A DNA stretch of 34,679 nt from Thermovibrio sp. (GTDB lineage Bacteria; Aquificota; Desulfurobacteriia; Desulfurobacteriales; Desulfurobacteriaceae): contig QOAO01000014.1 of NCBI GenBank assembly GCA_003978105.1, forward strand, positions 1 to 34,679. Direction: 5' to 3'. Position numbers and translations under genes: made by a program. The notes under the pieces were generated by a model. It was not told the origin of the DNA and did no database searches. It was given only the letters and a program-made list of their open reading frames with translations. Numbering within the stretch: the first letter of the stretch is position 1; each line of letters opens with the position of its first letter. Below are positions 16,665-25,234 of this stretch, piece by piece.

Positions 16665-17873
16665 ATGAAAGTAAGAATAAGAAACTTCAAAGACAAGGGT
16701 GAGATTGGAAGCTACTTGCTGAAATTGGGCAATACAAATAAAGGGGCAGAGATTCTTTCAAAAAAGTCTGAAATCCTTCTGTTGGAAATAGACGGAATAG
16801 ACACAAGAGGAGCAAACATCTTAAAGCAGGATGCAATCTCTGTAGGTGGAGACTGTTCAGTCCCAAGAAGTGCCTCACTTTTTAAGCCTGGAGAGTGGAA
16901 GGTTCTTCTAATAGTAAATGAAAGGGAATTGGAAAAGCTCCTTAAAAAATTAAAGGAGCAACCCTTTAGGCTGAAGGAACTCTCCTCTTTAATAGAGAAT
17001 GCCCTTGAAAACTACCACAGGGAAAACTTCAAAATAGAGTATAGGGGAAAAATACTCAAACTCTCAGAACCTATTGTGATGGGAATTCTAAACGTAACTC
17101 CAGACTCCTTCTCAGATGGAGGAATGTTTAACAGGGTTGAACTGGCAGTTAAGAGGTGTGAGGAGATGTTGGAGGAGGGGGCGAAGATTATTGACGTTGG
17201 AGGAGAGTCAACAAGACCGGGCTCTGAACCCGTTCCAGAGGAAGAGGAAATAAAAAGAGTCATTCCTATAATTGATGAAATAAGGAAAAGGTTAGGGAAC
17301 AAGTTTTTCATTTCTATTGATACCTATAAGAGCTCCGTTGCAAAAAAGGCACTCCTTTCGGGAGCCGATATTGTAAACGACATAAGTGGATTCAGGTTTG
17401 ATGAGAAAATGGTTGAAGTGGTGGCTGAGTACAACTGTCCTGCAGTTATTTCCCACATAAAGGGAAAGCCCAAGGACATGCAGAAGAACCCCCACTACGA
17501 AGACGTAATGGCAGAAATTATCGACTACTTAGAAGCCTCAATAGATATGGCTGTAGAGAGTGGAGCTGACAGGGAAAAGCTGATAGTGGACCCTGGAATA
17601 GGTTTTGGAAAGAGGTTAGAGGATAACCTCTGCATTTTGAGGAATCTTAACCAACTGAAGGTTCTCGGAAGACCTATCCTTGTGGGAGCATCAAGAAAGA
17701 GTTTTATTGGAAAAGTAACCGGTGTTGAAGAACCAAAAAAGAGGTTACCAGGCAGTTTAGCCGCAGCGGTTGTTGCGGTCCTTAAGGGAGCGAAAATAGT
17801 AAGGGCTCACGACGTAAGGGAAACTGTAGAAGCGATAAAGTTAGCCTACGAAATAGAGGAAGTAAATTGTTAG
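16665..17873 (+). CDS. folP: Dihydropteroate synthase with N-terminal extension
   Basis: This 402-aa protein should condense p-aminobenzoate with hydroxymethyl-dihydropterin pyrophosphate in folate synthesis. The TIM-barrel enzyme occupies about residues 135-402. It carries MGILNVTPDSFSDGG (139-153), GGESTRPG (179-186), FISIDTYKSSVA, DIVNDISGF and the ARG-type motif LVGASRKSFIG. The first ~130 residues are an extra domain absent from the ~280-aa E. coli enzyme. Long forms are known to me from epsilonproteobacteria and some thermophiles. The ATG has GGAG 6 nt upstream. It heads the plus-strand gene string and overlaps cdaA by 7 nt. Confidence 0.93.
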   Translation: MKVRIRNFKDKGEIGSYLLKLGNTNKGAEILSKKSEILLLEIDGIDTRGANILKQDAISVGGDCSVPRSASLFKPGEWKVLLIVNERELEKLLKKLKEQPFRLKELSSLIENALENYHRENFKIEYRGKILKLSEPIVMGILNVTPDSFSDGGMFNRVELAVKRCEEMLEEGAKIIDVGGESTRPGSEPVPEEEEIKRVIPIIDEIRKRLGNKFFISIDTYKSSVAKKALLSGADIVNDISGFRFDEKMVEVVAEYNCPAVISHIKGKPKDMQKNPHYEDVMAEIIDYLEASIDMAVESGADREKLIVDPGIGFGKRLEDNLCILRNLNQLKVLGRPILVGASRKSFIGKVTGVEEPKKRLPGSLAAAVVAVLKGAKIVRAHDVRETVEAIKLAYEIEEVNC

Positions 17874-18679
17874 AGTTCCTTCCAAAACTCTCTATTACAG
17901 ATGTTTTAGACATAGTTGTAGTCTCTGCAATTCTCTACTGGATTCTTTTGAGTCTGTCGAAAACCAGGGTCGTTCAGGTTCTCATAGGACTTCTCTTCCT
18001 CTTAGTACTTGGAGTCGTTGCAAAGCTTCTCCACCTCTACACCCTCTCATTTCTCTTTAACGGAGTGATAACAGTTGGAACCTTTGGACTCATAGTCATA
18101 TTCCAGCCAGAAATCAGGAGGCTTTTAGCAAAGTTTGGTGAGAGCAGGTTTGGAATCTTGTCCGCCGATGAGGAATCTGAGAGGATAATTGAGGAGATTG
18201 TCAGGGCGGCAGCTGTAATGTCTGAGGATAGAATTGGAGCTCTCATAGTCATTGAGAGGGAGATTGACGTTGATAACTACATTGAATCCGGTACACTTCT
18301 TGATGCAAAAGTTTCAAAGGAACTTCTAATAACAATCTTTTGGCCTGGAACTCCCCTTCACGACGGAGCTGTAGTTGTAAAGAAGAACAGAATTTACAAG
18401 GCAGGTGCATTCCTTCCACTAACGTTAAACCCAAACCTTCCACAGACCGTTGGAACGAGACATAGGGCAGCCATCGGCATAAGTGAGGAAACAGACGCAG
18501 TAACCGTTGTTGTTTCTGAGGAAACTGGAGCAATATCGGTTTCTTACTCAGGTAAGCTCATAAAGGACATTGACCCCCAGAAACTTAAAAAGGTTCTGAC
18601 GGGACTCCTGATAAGAACACCTCAGAAGGATAACAGATTCAGGTTTCTAAAGAGGAAGTTTCATGAAGAGAATCTATGA
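17867..18679 (+). CDS. cdaA: Diadenylate cyclase CdaA
   Basis: This 270-aa membrane enzyme makes c-di-AMP from two ATP. Three hydrophobic segments cover about residues 13-30, 35-57 and 60-80. The DAC catalytic domain follows, with its two signature motifs HDGA (165-168) and GTRHRAA (196-202). The start is a TTG 7 nt before the folP stop, with GAGGA 6 nt upstream, implying translational coupling. The next two genes are cdaR and glmM, the order known from Firmicutes, where CdaR and GlmM modulate cyclase activity. Confidence 0.95.
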   Translation: MLEFLPKLSITDVLDIVVVSAILYWILLSLSKTRVVQVLIGLLFLLVLGVVAKLLHLYTLSFLFNGVITVGTFGLIVIFQPEIRRLLAKFGESRFGILSADEESERIIEEIVRAAAVMSEDRIGALIVIEREIDVDNYIESGTLLDAKVSKELLITIFWPGTPLHDGAVVVKKNRIYKAGAFLPLTLNPNLPQTVGTRHRAAIGISEETDAVTVVVSEETGAISVSYSGKLIKDIDPQKLKKVLTGLLIRTPQKDNRFRFLKRKFHEENL

Positions 18680-19292
18680 AATCGTTTTCAGGAACTTTCA
18701 CTATAAACTGTTAGCCTTTTTATTTGCAGTTCTCCTGTGGTTTTTAGCAACAAACAAGGAAATTGTCGAAACAACAATAGAAGTTCCCTTCAAACCTGTT
18801 TCTACAGGAAACTACAAGATAGCGGACTATCAACCTAAGTTGCTGAAAATAAAGGTCGAAGGGTACAGGAAGGACATAATAACCCTTGAGAACATTAAAG
18901 AGGTTAAGGTCTTAGTTCCGAGTAAAATTGAGGAGAGTGGATGGATTACCGTAAAGTTGGATAAGAATTCCATTTCCCTTCCGGTAGAATCTGTCAAAAT
19001 TAAGAAAGTACATCCAAAGAAAATAACTGTTAAAATTGAAAAGCTTTACAAGAAGGTTGTTCCAATAGAACTGAACGCTGTTGGAATTCCAAGAAAGGCT
19101 AAGATTGACATCGTACCGAACTATGCAGTTCTTCTCCTCCCCGAGGAGCTAAGGGAAGCAGTTTTTAACGTAAAAACTGAGAGAATTGACTTAACAGGAG
19201 TAAAACTCCCTGCCGTTTTGGTTCTAAGAATAGACACCTACTACAAGGTAGAACCCAAAAGAGTAAGAGTGACTGTAGAGGAGGGAAAATGA
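18663..19292 (+). CDS. cdaR: YbbR-domain protein CdaR
   Basis: This 209-aa protein has an N-terminal transmembrane helix (KLLAFLFAVLLWFLATNKEIV, about 15-35). Two YbbR-like beta repeats follow on the extracytoplasmic side (IEVPFKPVSTGNYKIADYQPKLLKIKVEGYRKDI and a second copy near 120-200). Firmicute CdaR has up to four such repeats, so this is a short form. It overlaps cdaA by 17 nt and shares an ATGA with glmM. CdaR binds and regulates the CdaA cyclase in species where it has been studied; the same role here is inferred from the gene order. Confidence 0.9.
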   Translation: MKRIYEIVFRNFHYKLLAFLFAVLLWFLATNKEIVETTIEVPFKPVSTGNYKIADYQPKLLKIKVEGYRKDIITLENIKEVKVLVPSKIEESGWITVKLDKNSISLPVESVKIKKVHPKKITVKIEKLYKKVVPIELNAVGIPRKAKIDIVPNYAVLLLPEELREAVFNVKTERIDLTGVKLPAVLVLRIDTYYKVEPKRVRVTVEEGK

Positions 19293-20635
19293 AGGTAAAG
19301 AGGAAACTCTTCGGAACCGATGGAATAAGGGGAATTGCAAACAGGTATCCCTTGACTCCTGAAATGGTTCAAAAGATAGGAATTTCCTATGGAGTTTACC
19401 TGAATGCAAAGTTTCCAGAAAGGAAGAACACCGTTGTTGTTGGAAAGGATACGAGGCTATCGTCAGACATGATTAAATCAGCACTCATCAGCGGATTAAC
19501 CTCGGCCGGTGTTGATGTTATAGATGTTGGAGTAGTCCCGACTCCTGCAGTTTCGTTCTTTATCGATAAGGGCAGCCTCTACGGTGGAGTAATGGTCTCA
19601 GCTTCCCACAACCCTTACGAGTACAACGGACTAAAGTTCTTTAACGAGAGGGGAAAGAAGTTTTCAGAAGCTGAAGAAGGAGGATTGGAGCTTGTAGTTT
19701 TCAACAAGTACGAGCTTCCGAGGGCAGACTCGGACAACATAGGGAGGGTTTTTGACGGATACAACATTGTCGATTCCTACAAAAAACACCTTGAATCTGC
19801 CGGAAGGTACTTAGCTGGGCTTAGAATTGGAATAGACTGTGCAAACGGGGCAACGTTTCAAATAGCTCCTGAGATTTTCAACTCGTTAGGGGCAAAGGTC
19901 TTTACTTTTAATGCAGAGCCCGATGGAAAGAACATTAACGACGAATGTGGAGCTCTCTACCCCGAGTTTATAGCTGAAAAGGTAAGGGAACTTAACCTTG
20001 ACATGGGATTTGCCTACGATGGAGACGGAGACAGATGTATAGCAGTTGATGAAAAGGGCAATGTAATTGACGGTGATAAGATAATCGGCCTTTTAGCAAT
20101 GCACTATTCTGACAAGTCAAAGGAGGTTGTTGCAACGGTTATGAGTAACGTAGGTCTGGAGCTTTTCCTGAAAGAACGCGGATTGAACCTCCACAGAACA
20201 CCCGTAGGGGATAGGTTTGTAGAAGAGAAGATGGAGGAGGTTGGAGCTCTAATCGGTGGAGAGCAGTCCGGACACATAATCGTAAGGGAATTTGGAAAGA
20301 CAGGTGACGGTATTCTAACTTCCGTTCTAATAGCTTCAATCGTTAAATCCTTGAGGAAACCTATGAGTGAAGTCTTTGACCTGTTTAAAATCTATCCTCA
20401 GAAGCTCATCAACGTTAGGGTGAGGAAGAAAACTCCCCTTGAAAACCTTGAAACTCTACAGAAGGTCCTAAAGGAGGTTGAGGAGGAGCTTAAAGACAGG
20501 GGAAGGATTATTCTAAGGTACTCTGGAACGGAACCTGTCTTGAGAGTTATGGTAGAGACTGACTCAGAGGAGCTTATTGAAAAAATAATAAATAGGATTG
20601 TTGAAGCAATTAAAAGTGAGGGAATAACAGAATAG
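19289..20635 (+). CDS. glmM: Phosphoglucosamine mutase
   Basis: This 448-aa enzyme converts glucosamine-6-phosphate to glucosamine-1-phosphate for UDP-GlcNAc, the entry to peptidoglycan and LPS. It has the phosphoserine loop VSASHNP (catalytic Ser106), the metal loop DGDGDR (D244, D246, D248), the sugar loop GEQSGH and the phosphate-binding RYSGTEPVLRVM at the C-terminus. The opening LFGTDGIRG is the usual GlmM start. It begins inside the cdaR stop (ATGA). Co-location with cdaA-cdaR ties wall precursor supply to c-di-AMP signalling. Confidence 0.96.
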   Translation: MKVKRKLFGTDGIRGIANRYPLTPEMVQKIGISYGVYLNAKFPERKNTVVVGKDTRLSSDMIKSALISGLTSAGVDVIDVGVVPTPAVSFFIDKGSLYGGVMVSASHNPYEYNGLKFFNERGKKFSEAEEGGLELVVFNKYELPRADSDNIGRVFDGYNIVDSYKKHLESAGRYLAGLRIGIDCANGATFQIAPEIFNSLGAKVFTFNAEPDGKNINDECGALYPEFIAEKVRELNLDMGFAYDGDGDRCIAVDEKGNVIDGDKIIGLLAMHYSDKSKEVVATVMSNVGLELFLKERGLNLHRTPVGDRFVEEKMEEVGALIGGEQSGHIIVREFGKTGDGILTSVLIASIVKSLRKPMSEVFDLFKIYPQKLINVRVRKKTPLENLETLQKVLKEVEEELKDRGRIILRYSGTEPVLRVMVETDSEELIEKIINRIVEAIKSEGITE

Positions 20636-20645
20636 GAGGAATAGG

Positions 20646-22514
20646 ATGAAGACGCTTCTAACCGCCCTAATTTTTGTCCTTTCTACGTTCATTGGCTCCT
20701 TTGCAGGGGACAACTACGGAGCTCTCATCCTCTACGACAGGTGCTACGTAAAATTCCTTCCCGATGGAAGAAAAATCTGGAGGGAGGAAAAGGCTGTAAA
20801 AATAACGGGAAAGAGGGGAATTAAGGACTTTGGAGAGATAGTAATCCCGTTTTCGACAGAACATCAAAAGTTAAAGGTTCTCTATGCATACACCGTTACT
20901 CCAGATGGAAAAATTGTCAAACCCAACAAAAAAGCCTACAACGTTGTATATCCACCGTTTGTCTCTGAAGCTCCCATATACTCAGACCTAAAGTACCAAA
21001 CAATATCAATGCCTGCAGTTTCAAAGGGAGCAATTATCAAGTACGCCTACGAGATTAAGACAGTTAAACCTTACATGAAAAATCAATTTTGGGAAACAAA
21101 CTACTTTCAGGATGAGTATCCAATAGAGGAAGCAACGTTTACCGTTGAAATTCCTAAGGGTAAGTACTTTAAGTACAAGACTTACAACTTTGAGAAAAAG
21201 CCAACGGAAAGTGAAAGGGGAAAGTTCATAGAGCTCCGCTGGAGTCTAAAAAACATTCCACCGATAGACAGAGAACCTAACATGCCCCCCTTTGAGGAGC
21301 TTTCAAAGAGGGTATCGATAACCTCTCTTAAGAGCTGGAAGCAGGTTTCAGAGTGGTACTCCAAACTTGCTAAGGAAGCAGTAAGGCCTGATAAACTCGT
21401 CAGGGAAACTGCCCTTAAAGTTACAAAAGGAAAAAAAACGGAGGAGGAAAAAATAAGGGCAATATACAACTTTGTATCTCAGAACATCAGATACGTTGGG
21501 ATGGAGTTTGGAATAAACGGTTACAAACCCCACAAGGCATCAGAGGTTTTGAAGAACAGGTACGGGGACTGTAAGGACCACGCTACACTCTTAGTCTCAA
21601 TGCTTAAGGCTGTTGGAATAAAGGCTTACCCTGTCCTAATTCCTACGCTGAGCAGGGCTAACATGGATGTTGAGATGCCGATGCCAACTGCATTCAACCA
21701 CGAGATTGCAGCTGTGAGGTTCAAAGGGAAGTGGCTCTTTATGGACACAACCTCAGACTTTGTTCCCTTCAGGCTCCTACCTCCAGGAGACCAGGGAAGG
21801 AACGTTTTAATAGTTGACGTTGAAAAGGGAAATGAATTTGTAGAGAATACTCCTGTTTTCCCTCCTGAAACCAACGTTGAGGGATTTAAGGGGCATTTTG
21901 AACTTAAACCTTTCGGAAAGTTAGAAGGAGACTTTAAGTTCATCTATACGGGAGTTTACGGTATATTTGAAAGGGCAAGACTTAATACTTCAACAAAAAG
22001 GCAGATAAAGAGACACGTAGAGGAATTAGCTGCAAAGGTCTCTCCTGGATTTGATGTTGAAAGGTACAAACTGTCCAATTTTAAGGACCTAAACAGTAAT
22101 AGAGTCTGGATTGAAATTTCTGGAGAGGATAGAAACTACGGAACGATAACTTCCCACTATCTACTTGCAAAGTTTCCGGCTCCAGACTACAGCAGACTTA
22201 TAACGTTAGTTGCCCCTAAAAAGAGAAAGTACCCCTACGTTGTGGGGTACAAAATGGAGAAGGTTTCAAAGGTTGAACTTCAACTTCCGAAAGGTTATTC
22301 ACTCTACTTAAAACCTGAAAACTACAGCTTTAAGAACAGAGTTGGTGAGTTCTCAATAAGGTGGGAAATAAAGGGTAGAAGTTTGGAAATGGAATCAAGG
22401 ATGGTTTTAAAGAAGAGAATCGTTCCAACTGACGAGTACGGAGATTTGAGGGAGCTCTTCAACACTGCAGTAAAAACCTTGAGGAACCAGATTGTTGTCT
22501 TGAGGAAGGAGTAA
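20646..22514 (+). CDS. Exported DUF3857/transglutaminase-like protein
   Basis: This 622-aa protein has a signal peptide (about 1-20, ending SFA). A DUF3857 domain follows (about 25-210), then a transglutaminase-like domain with an apparently complete triad: Cys309 in NRYGDCKDHATLL, His352 in FNHEIAAV and Asp367 in WLFMDTTSD. The last 230 residues are a beta-rich domain without a family I can name. The fold suggests a periplasmic cysteine protease, amidase or cross-linking enzyme; the substrate is unknown. An AGGAGG overlaps the glmM stop and the next gene begins on its stop codon (TAATG). It therefore travels with the c-di-AMP/wall genes. Confidence 0.85.
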   Translation: MKTLLTALIFVLSTFIGSFAGDNYGALILYDRCYVKFLPDGRKIWREEKAVKITGKRGIKDFGEIVIPFSTEHQKLKVLYAYTVTPDGKIVKPNKKAYNVVYPPFVSEAPIYSDLKYQTISMPAVSKGAIIKYAYEIKTVKPYMKNQFWETNYFQDEYPIEEATFTVEIPKGKYFKYKTYNFEKKPTESERGKFIELRWSLKNIPPIDREPNMPPFEELSKRVSITSLKSWKQVSEWYSKLAKEAVRPDKLVRETALKVTKGKKTEEEKIRAIYNFVSQNIRYVGMEFGINGYKPHKASEVLKNRYGDCKDHATLLVSMLKAVGIKAYPVLIPTLSRANMDVEMPMPTAFNHEIAAVRFKGKWLFMDTTSDFVPFRLLPPGDQGRNVLIVDVEKGNEFVENTPVFPPETNVEGFKGHFELKPFGKLEGDFKFIYTGVYGIFERARLNTSTKRQIKRHVEELAAKVSPGFDVERYKLSNFKDLNSNRVWIEISGEDRNYGTITSHYLLAKFPAPDYSRLITLVAPKKRKYPYVVGYKMEKVSKVELQLPKGYSLYLKPENYSFKNRVGEFSIRWEIKGRSLEMESRMVLKKRIVPTDEYGDLRELFNTAVKTLRNQIVVLRKE

Positions 22515-22747
22515 TGGAGGAGAAGGACTTTGTTAAAGAGATTGTCGAAGAAATTGAAAGTATAGAGGGCGTAAAGATGGTGGAAATTGTCCCCGTCTGT
22601 GAAATTTACATTGACGCGTGTTTAAAGGTTGTTGCGATAAAGAAGGAGATAAAGAGAGAAGTTGCAGATAAAATTATTGAGGTAGCAAACAGGAAAGAGG
22701 AAAAGAGGAGAGGAGAGGTTATAGACCTGAAATCTACTGGGATTTAG
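22514..22747 (+). CDS. Small highly charged protein of unknown function
   Basis: This is a 77-aa open frame, rich in Glu, Lys and Ile/Val, with two cysteines (C29, C36) and no signal peptide or membrane helix. Predicted strands around VKMVEIVPVCEIYIDACLKVVAI are flanked by charged helices. I do not recognise a family. Support for it being real: its ATG overlaps the preceding stop (TAATG), it has GGAAGGAG just upstream, it fills the space exactly up to tsaD, and its composition matches its neighbours. Confidence 0.65.
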   Translation: MEEKDFVKEIVEEIESIEGVKMVEIVPVCEIYIDACLKVVAIKKEIKREVADKIIEVANRKEEKRRGEVIDLKSTGI

Positions 22748-22757
22748 AGGTTGAAGA

Positions 22758-23753
22758 GTGATAGTTTTAGGAATAGATACGTCGTGTGACGATACGTCCG
22801 TTGCAGTTTACGATGCTAAGGAAAACAAGCTACTGAGCAACATCGTATCCTCTCAATACGAGTTCCACATTCCCTTTGGGGGAGTTGTCCCCGAAATTGC
22901 TGCAAGGAAGCATGCAGAGAATATAGACGTTGTCTTTGAAGAGGCCTTAAAGGTTGCAGGTGTTGGGGTTGGGGATTTAGAGCTAATAACTGTCACGAGG
23001 TTTCCCGGCCTCCTTCCTGCCCTCCTTGTCGGTTTAACTTTCGGAAAGGGTATCTCCTACTGCTTGAATCTGCCGTTTAAGGGCGTTCACCACATAGAGG
23101 CTCACCTCCTCTCCCCTTTCATAGGAAAGGAACCTGAGTATCCGTTTTTAGGACTCGTTGTAAGCGGGGGTCACACTCTCTTAGTCCTTGCAGATGGTCT
23201 TGGAAGGTACAGAGTTATCGGAAAGACCTTTGACGATGCAGTTGGAGAGGCCTACGATAAGGTTGCAAAGATGCTTGGTTTAGGTTATCCGGGAGGTCCC
23301 GTAATAGACAAAATTTACAGGGAGTTTAAGGGAGACTACCTCCAACTTCCTAAACCGAAGGTCAAAGGGCTCAACTATAGCTTCAGTGGAATAAAGACTG
23401 CAGTCAAGAGGTTAGTTGAAAAGGGGTATCCTAAGGAACAGATTGCTGCTTCTTTTCAGAAAACTGCTGTTGAATACTTATTTGGAAAGTTAAAAAAGGC
23501 CTTAAAAGAATTTGGGGTAAGAAGAATTGTTGTTTCTGGAGGAGTCTCTGCAAATTCCCTCTTGAGAGAGAAGTTGAAAGAGCTTTCAGAAAAGGGATAC
23601 GAGGTCTTACTTCCCGACCTTTCGTACACATCTGACAACGGTGCAATGGTTGCCTACGTTGGATACAGGAGGTTTCTCCTTAAGGGTGGAGATGAGCTCA
23701 CAGTCGGAGCTCTCCCAAGACTCTCGTTAGAGGAATTAAACGTTGAAGGGTAG
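22758..23753 (+). CDS. tsaD: tRNA threonylcarbamoyladenosine transferase TsaD
   Basis: This 331-aa ASKHA-fold enzyme transfers the threonylcarbamoyl group to A37 of ANN-decoding tRNAs. It begins GIDTSCDDTSVAVYD. It has the metal pair in HHIEAH (H112, H116), the phosphate loop LVVSGGHT, FDDAVGEAYDKVAKMLGLGYPGG and the C-terminal VSGGVSANSLLR and YTSDNGAMVAY. The start is a GTG with GAGG 7 nt upstream. The partner genes tsaB, tsaC and tsaE are not in the window. Confidence 0.96.
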   Translation: MIVLGIDTSCDDTSVAVYDAKENKLLSNIVSSQYEFHIPFGGVVPEIAARKHAENIDVVFEEALKVAGVGVGDLELITVTRFPGLLPALLVGLTFGKGISYCLNLPFKGVHHIEAHLLSPFIGKEPEYPFLGLVVSGGHTLLVLADGLGRYRVIGKTFDDAVGEAYDKVAKMLGLGYPGGPVIDKIYREFKGDYLQLPKPKVKGLNYSFSGIKTAVKRLVEKGYPKEQIAASFQKTAVEYLFGKLKKALKEFGVRRIVVSGGVSANSLLREKLKELSEKGYEVLLPDLSYTSDNGAMVAYVGYRRFLLKGGDELTVGALPRLSLEELNVEG

Positions 23754-24177
23754 CTACTGTCTAATCTTTGAGGTTAAGAGTGACCTAAATGTAGAGGTTA
23801 GAAATGGCAGGGCTTTTCAATTAAAGAGGGGAATTTACGTTTACTGCGGCTCTGCCTTTGGAAGCGGCGGATTAAAAAGGAGAGTTCTAAGACACATGAA
23901 AAGGAACAAGAAGAGACACTGGCACATAGATTTTCTAACAACGAGAGAGGAAACAGATTTTCTCGGAGTCTGGATATTTGAGGGAAAGAGGTTTGAGTGT
24001 AAACTTGCAAAAGAGGTTTCTGCCGTTGGAGAGGCCATCTTAGGGTTTGGCTCAACTGATTGTAAGTGTGAAAGTCACCTTTTTAAAGTAAAGAGTTTAA
24101 ATTCCCTTGAGGAAGCCCTTAAAAGTTTCAACGGGAAATTCCTAAAACCTAACGAGGTAGAAAAGTATGGAGTTTAA
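23743..24177 (+). CDS. DUF123 GIY-YIG nuclease-like protein
   Basis: This 144-aa protein has the DUF123 variant of the GIY-YIG fold. It shows GIYVYCGSA (30-38), LKRRVLRHMKRNKKRHWHIDFL (the Arg/His helix) and a C-terminal GFGSTDCKCESHLF with clustered cysteines. Substrate and role are not established as far as I know; a nuclease is inferred from the fold. The start is a TTG inside the tsaD end (11-nt overlap) with GAGG upstream. It overlaps trpD by 11 nt. Confidence 0.85.
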   Translation: MKGSYCLIFEVKSDLNVEVRNGRAFQLKRGIYVYCGSAFGSGGLKRRVLRHMKRNKKRHWHIDFLTTREETDFLGVWIFEGKRFECKLAKEVSAVGEAILGFGSTDCKCESHLFKVKSLNSLEEALKSFNGKFLKPNEVEKYGV

Positions 24178-25198
24178 AAGCCTATTAAACAGATTAGTTG
24201 AAGGTGAAAACTTAACCGATGAGGAGAGCTCCAACCTCTTTAATAGGATAATGGAAGGAGAGCTTACCGACGTTCAGATTGCCGGCATTTTAGTTGCTCT
24301 AAGAGCTAAGGGAGAGACCGTTGATGAGATAACTGGAGCAACAAAGGTAATGAGGGAAAAGAGCAGAAAAGTTCCCCTTCCTAAAGACTTGAGGGAGAGG
24401 TTGGTCGATACCTGCGGAACGGGAGGAGACCTAAAGGGAACTTTTAACATCTCAACAACCGTTGCCTTAGTCGTTGCATCCTGCGGTGTTCCTGTGGCAA
24501 AACACGGGAACAGGTCAGTTTCAAGTAGGTGCGGAAGTGCAGATATTTTGGAGAGCTTTGGGGTAAAGATAGACCTTGAACCTGAGAAAGTTGCAAGGTG
24601 CATTGAGGAGTTAGGATTTGGATTTATGTTTGCTCCGAAGTTTCACCCTGCAATGGCCTCTGTTACAAGGCCGAGAAGGGAGTTAGGTATAAGGACAATC
24701 TTTAACCTCCTTGGTCCTATGACAAATCCTGCTGGAGCTCTGAGACAGCTGATGGGGGTTTACAGTGAAAATCTAACCGAGAAGCTCGCAGAGGTTCTTT
24801 TAAAACTTGGAACGGAGAGGGCCTTTATAGTTCACGGTAAGGACGGAACTGACGAGATAACGATAACCGACTTAACAAAGGTAACAGAAATAAAAGAAGG
24901 AGAGATAAAAAGCTACGTTATTTCACCAGAGGACTTTGGATTAAAGAGAGTTCCCTTTTCGGAAATAAAAGGTGGAGAAACGTTGGAGGAGAACAGGGAG
25001 ATTGTAAGGAGAATCCTAACCGGTGAGGAGAAAGGAGCTAAGAGGGACGTAGTGACCCTGAATTCGGCCTTTGCTCTCCTTGCAGGGGATAGGGTTAAAA
25101 GCGTTGAGGATGGAATAGAGCTCTCTGTAAGAGCAATGGAGGAAGGAAAACCTTACGAGCTCCTCTGTAGACTTGTTAAGTTGACAAATGAGCTTTAA
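24167..25198 (+). CDS. trpD: Anthranilate phosphoribosyltransferase
   Basis: This 343-aa enzyme transfers phosphoribose from PRPP to anthranilate in tryptophan synthesis. Motifs in order: DTCGTGGD (81-88), FNIST (93-97), KHGNRSVSSRCGSAD (112-126), and the LGPMTNPAGA region with the paired Asp/Glu in KDGTDEITITD. It normally sits in a trp operon; here no other trp gene is adjacent, as in several thermophiles with dispersed trp genes. Its ATG lies 11 nt inside the DUF123 gene. Confidence 0.96.
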   Translation: MEFKSLLNRLVEGENLTDEESSNLFNRIMEGELTDVQIAGILVALRAKGETVDEITGATKVMREKSRKVPLPKDLRERLVDTCGTGGDLKGTFNISTTVALVVASCGVPVAKHGNRSVSSRCGSADILESFGVKIDLEPEKVARCIEELGFGFMFAPKFHPAMASVTRPRRELGIRTIFNLLGPMTNPAGALRQLMGVYSENLTEKLAEVLLKLGTERAFIVHGKDGTDEITITDLTKVTEIKEGEIKSYVISPEDFGLKRVPFSEIKGGETLEENREIVRRILTGEEKGAKRDVVTLNSAFALLAGDRVKSVEDGIELSVRAMEEGKPYELLCRLVKLTNEL

Positions 25199-25234
25199 CA
25201 TTTAGTTTTTTCTCAAAACCCCGAGGGAGTTGAA

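Noticed and set aside
16625..16696. A TTG-started extension of the tRNA nucleotidyltransferase fusion with a signal-like hydrophobic N-terminus
   Set aside because: It is antisense to the folP ribosome site and start, and the conserved DHH domain begins right at the ATG at 16624, which has AGAGGTAGG upstream.
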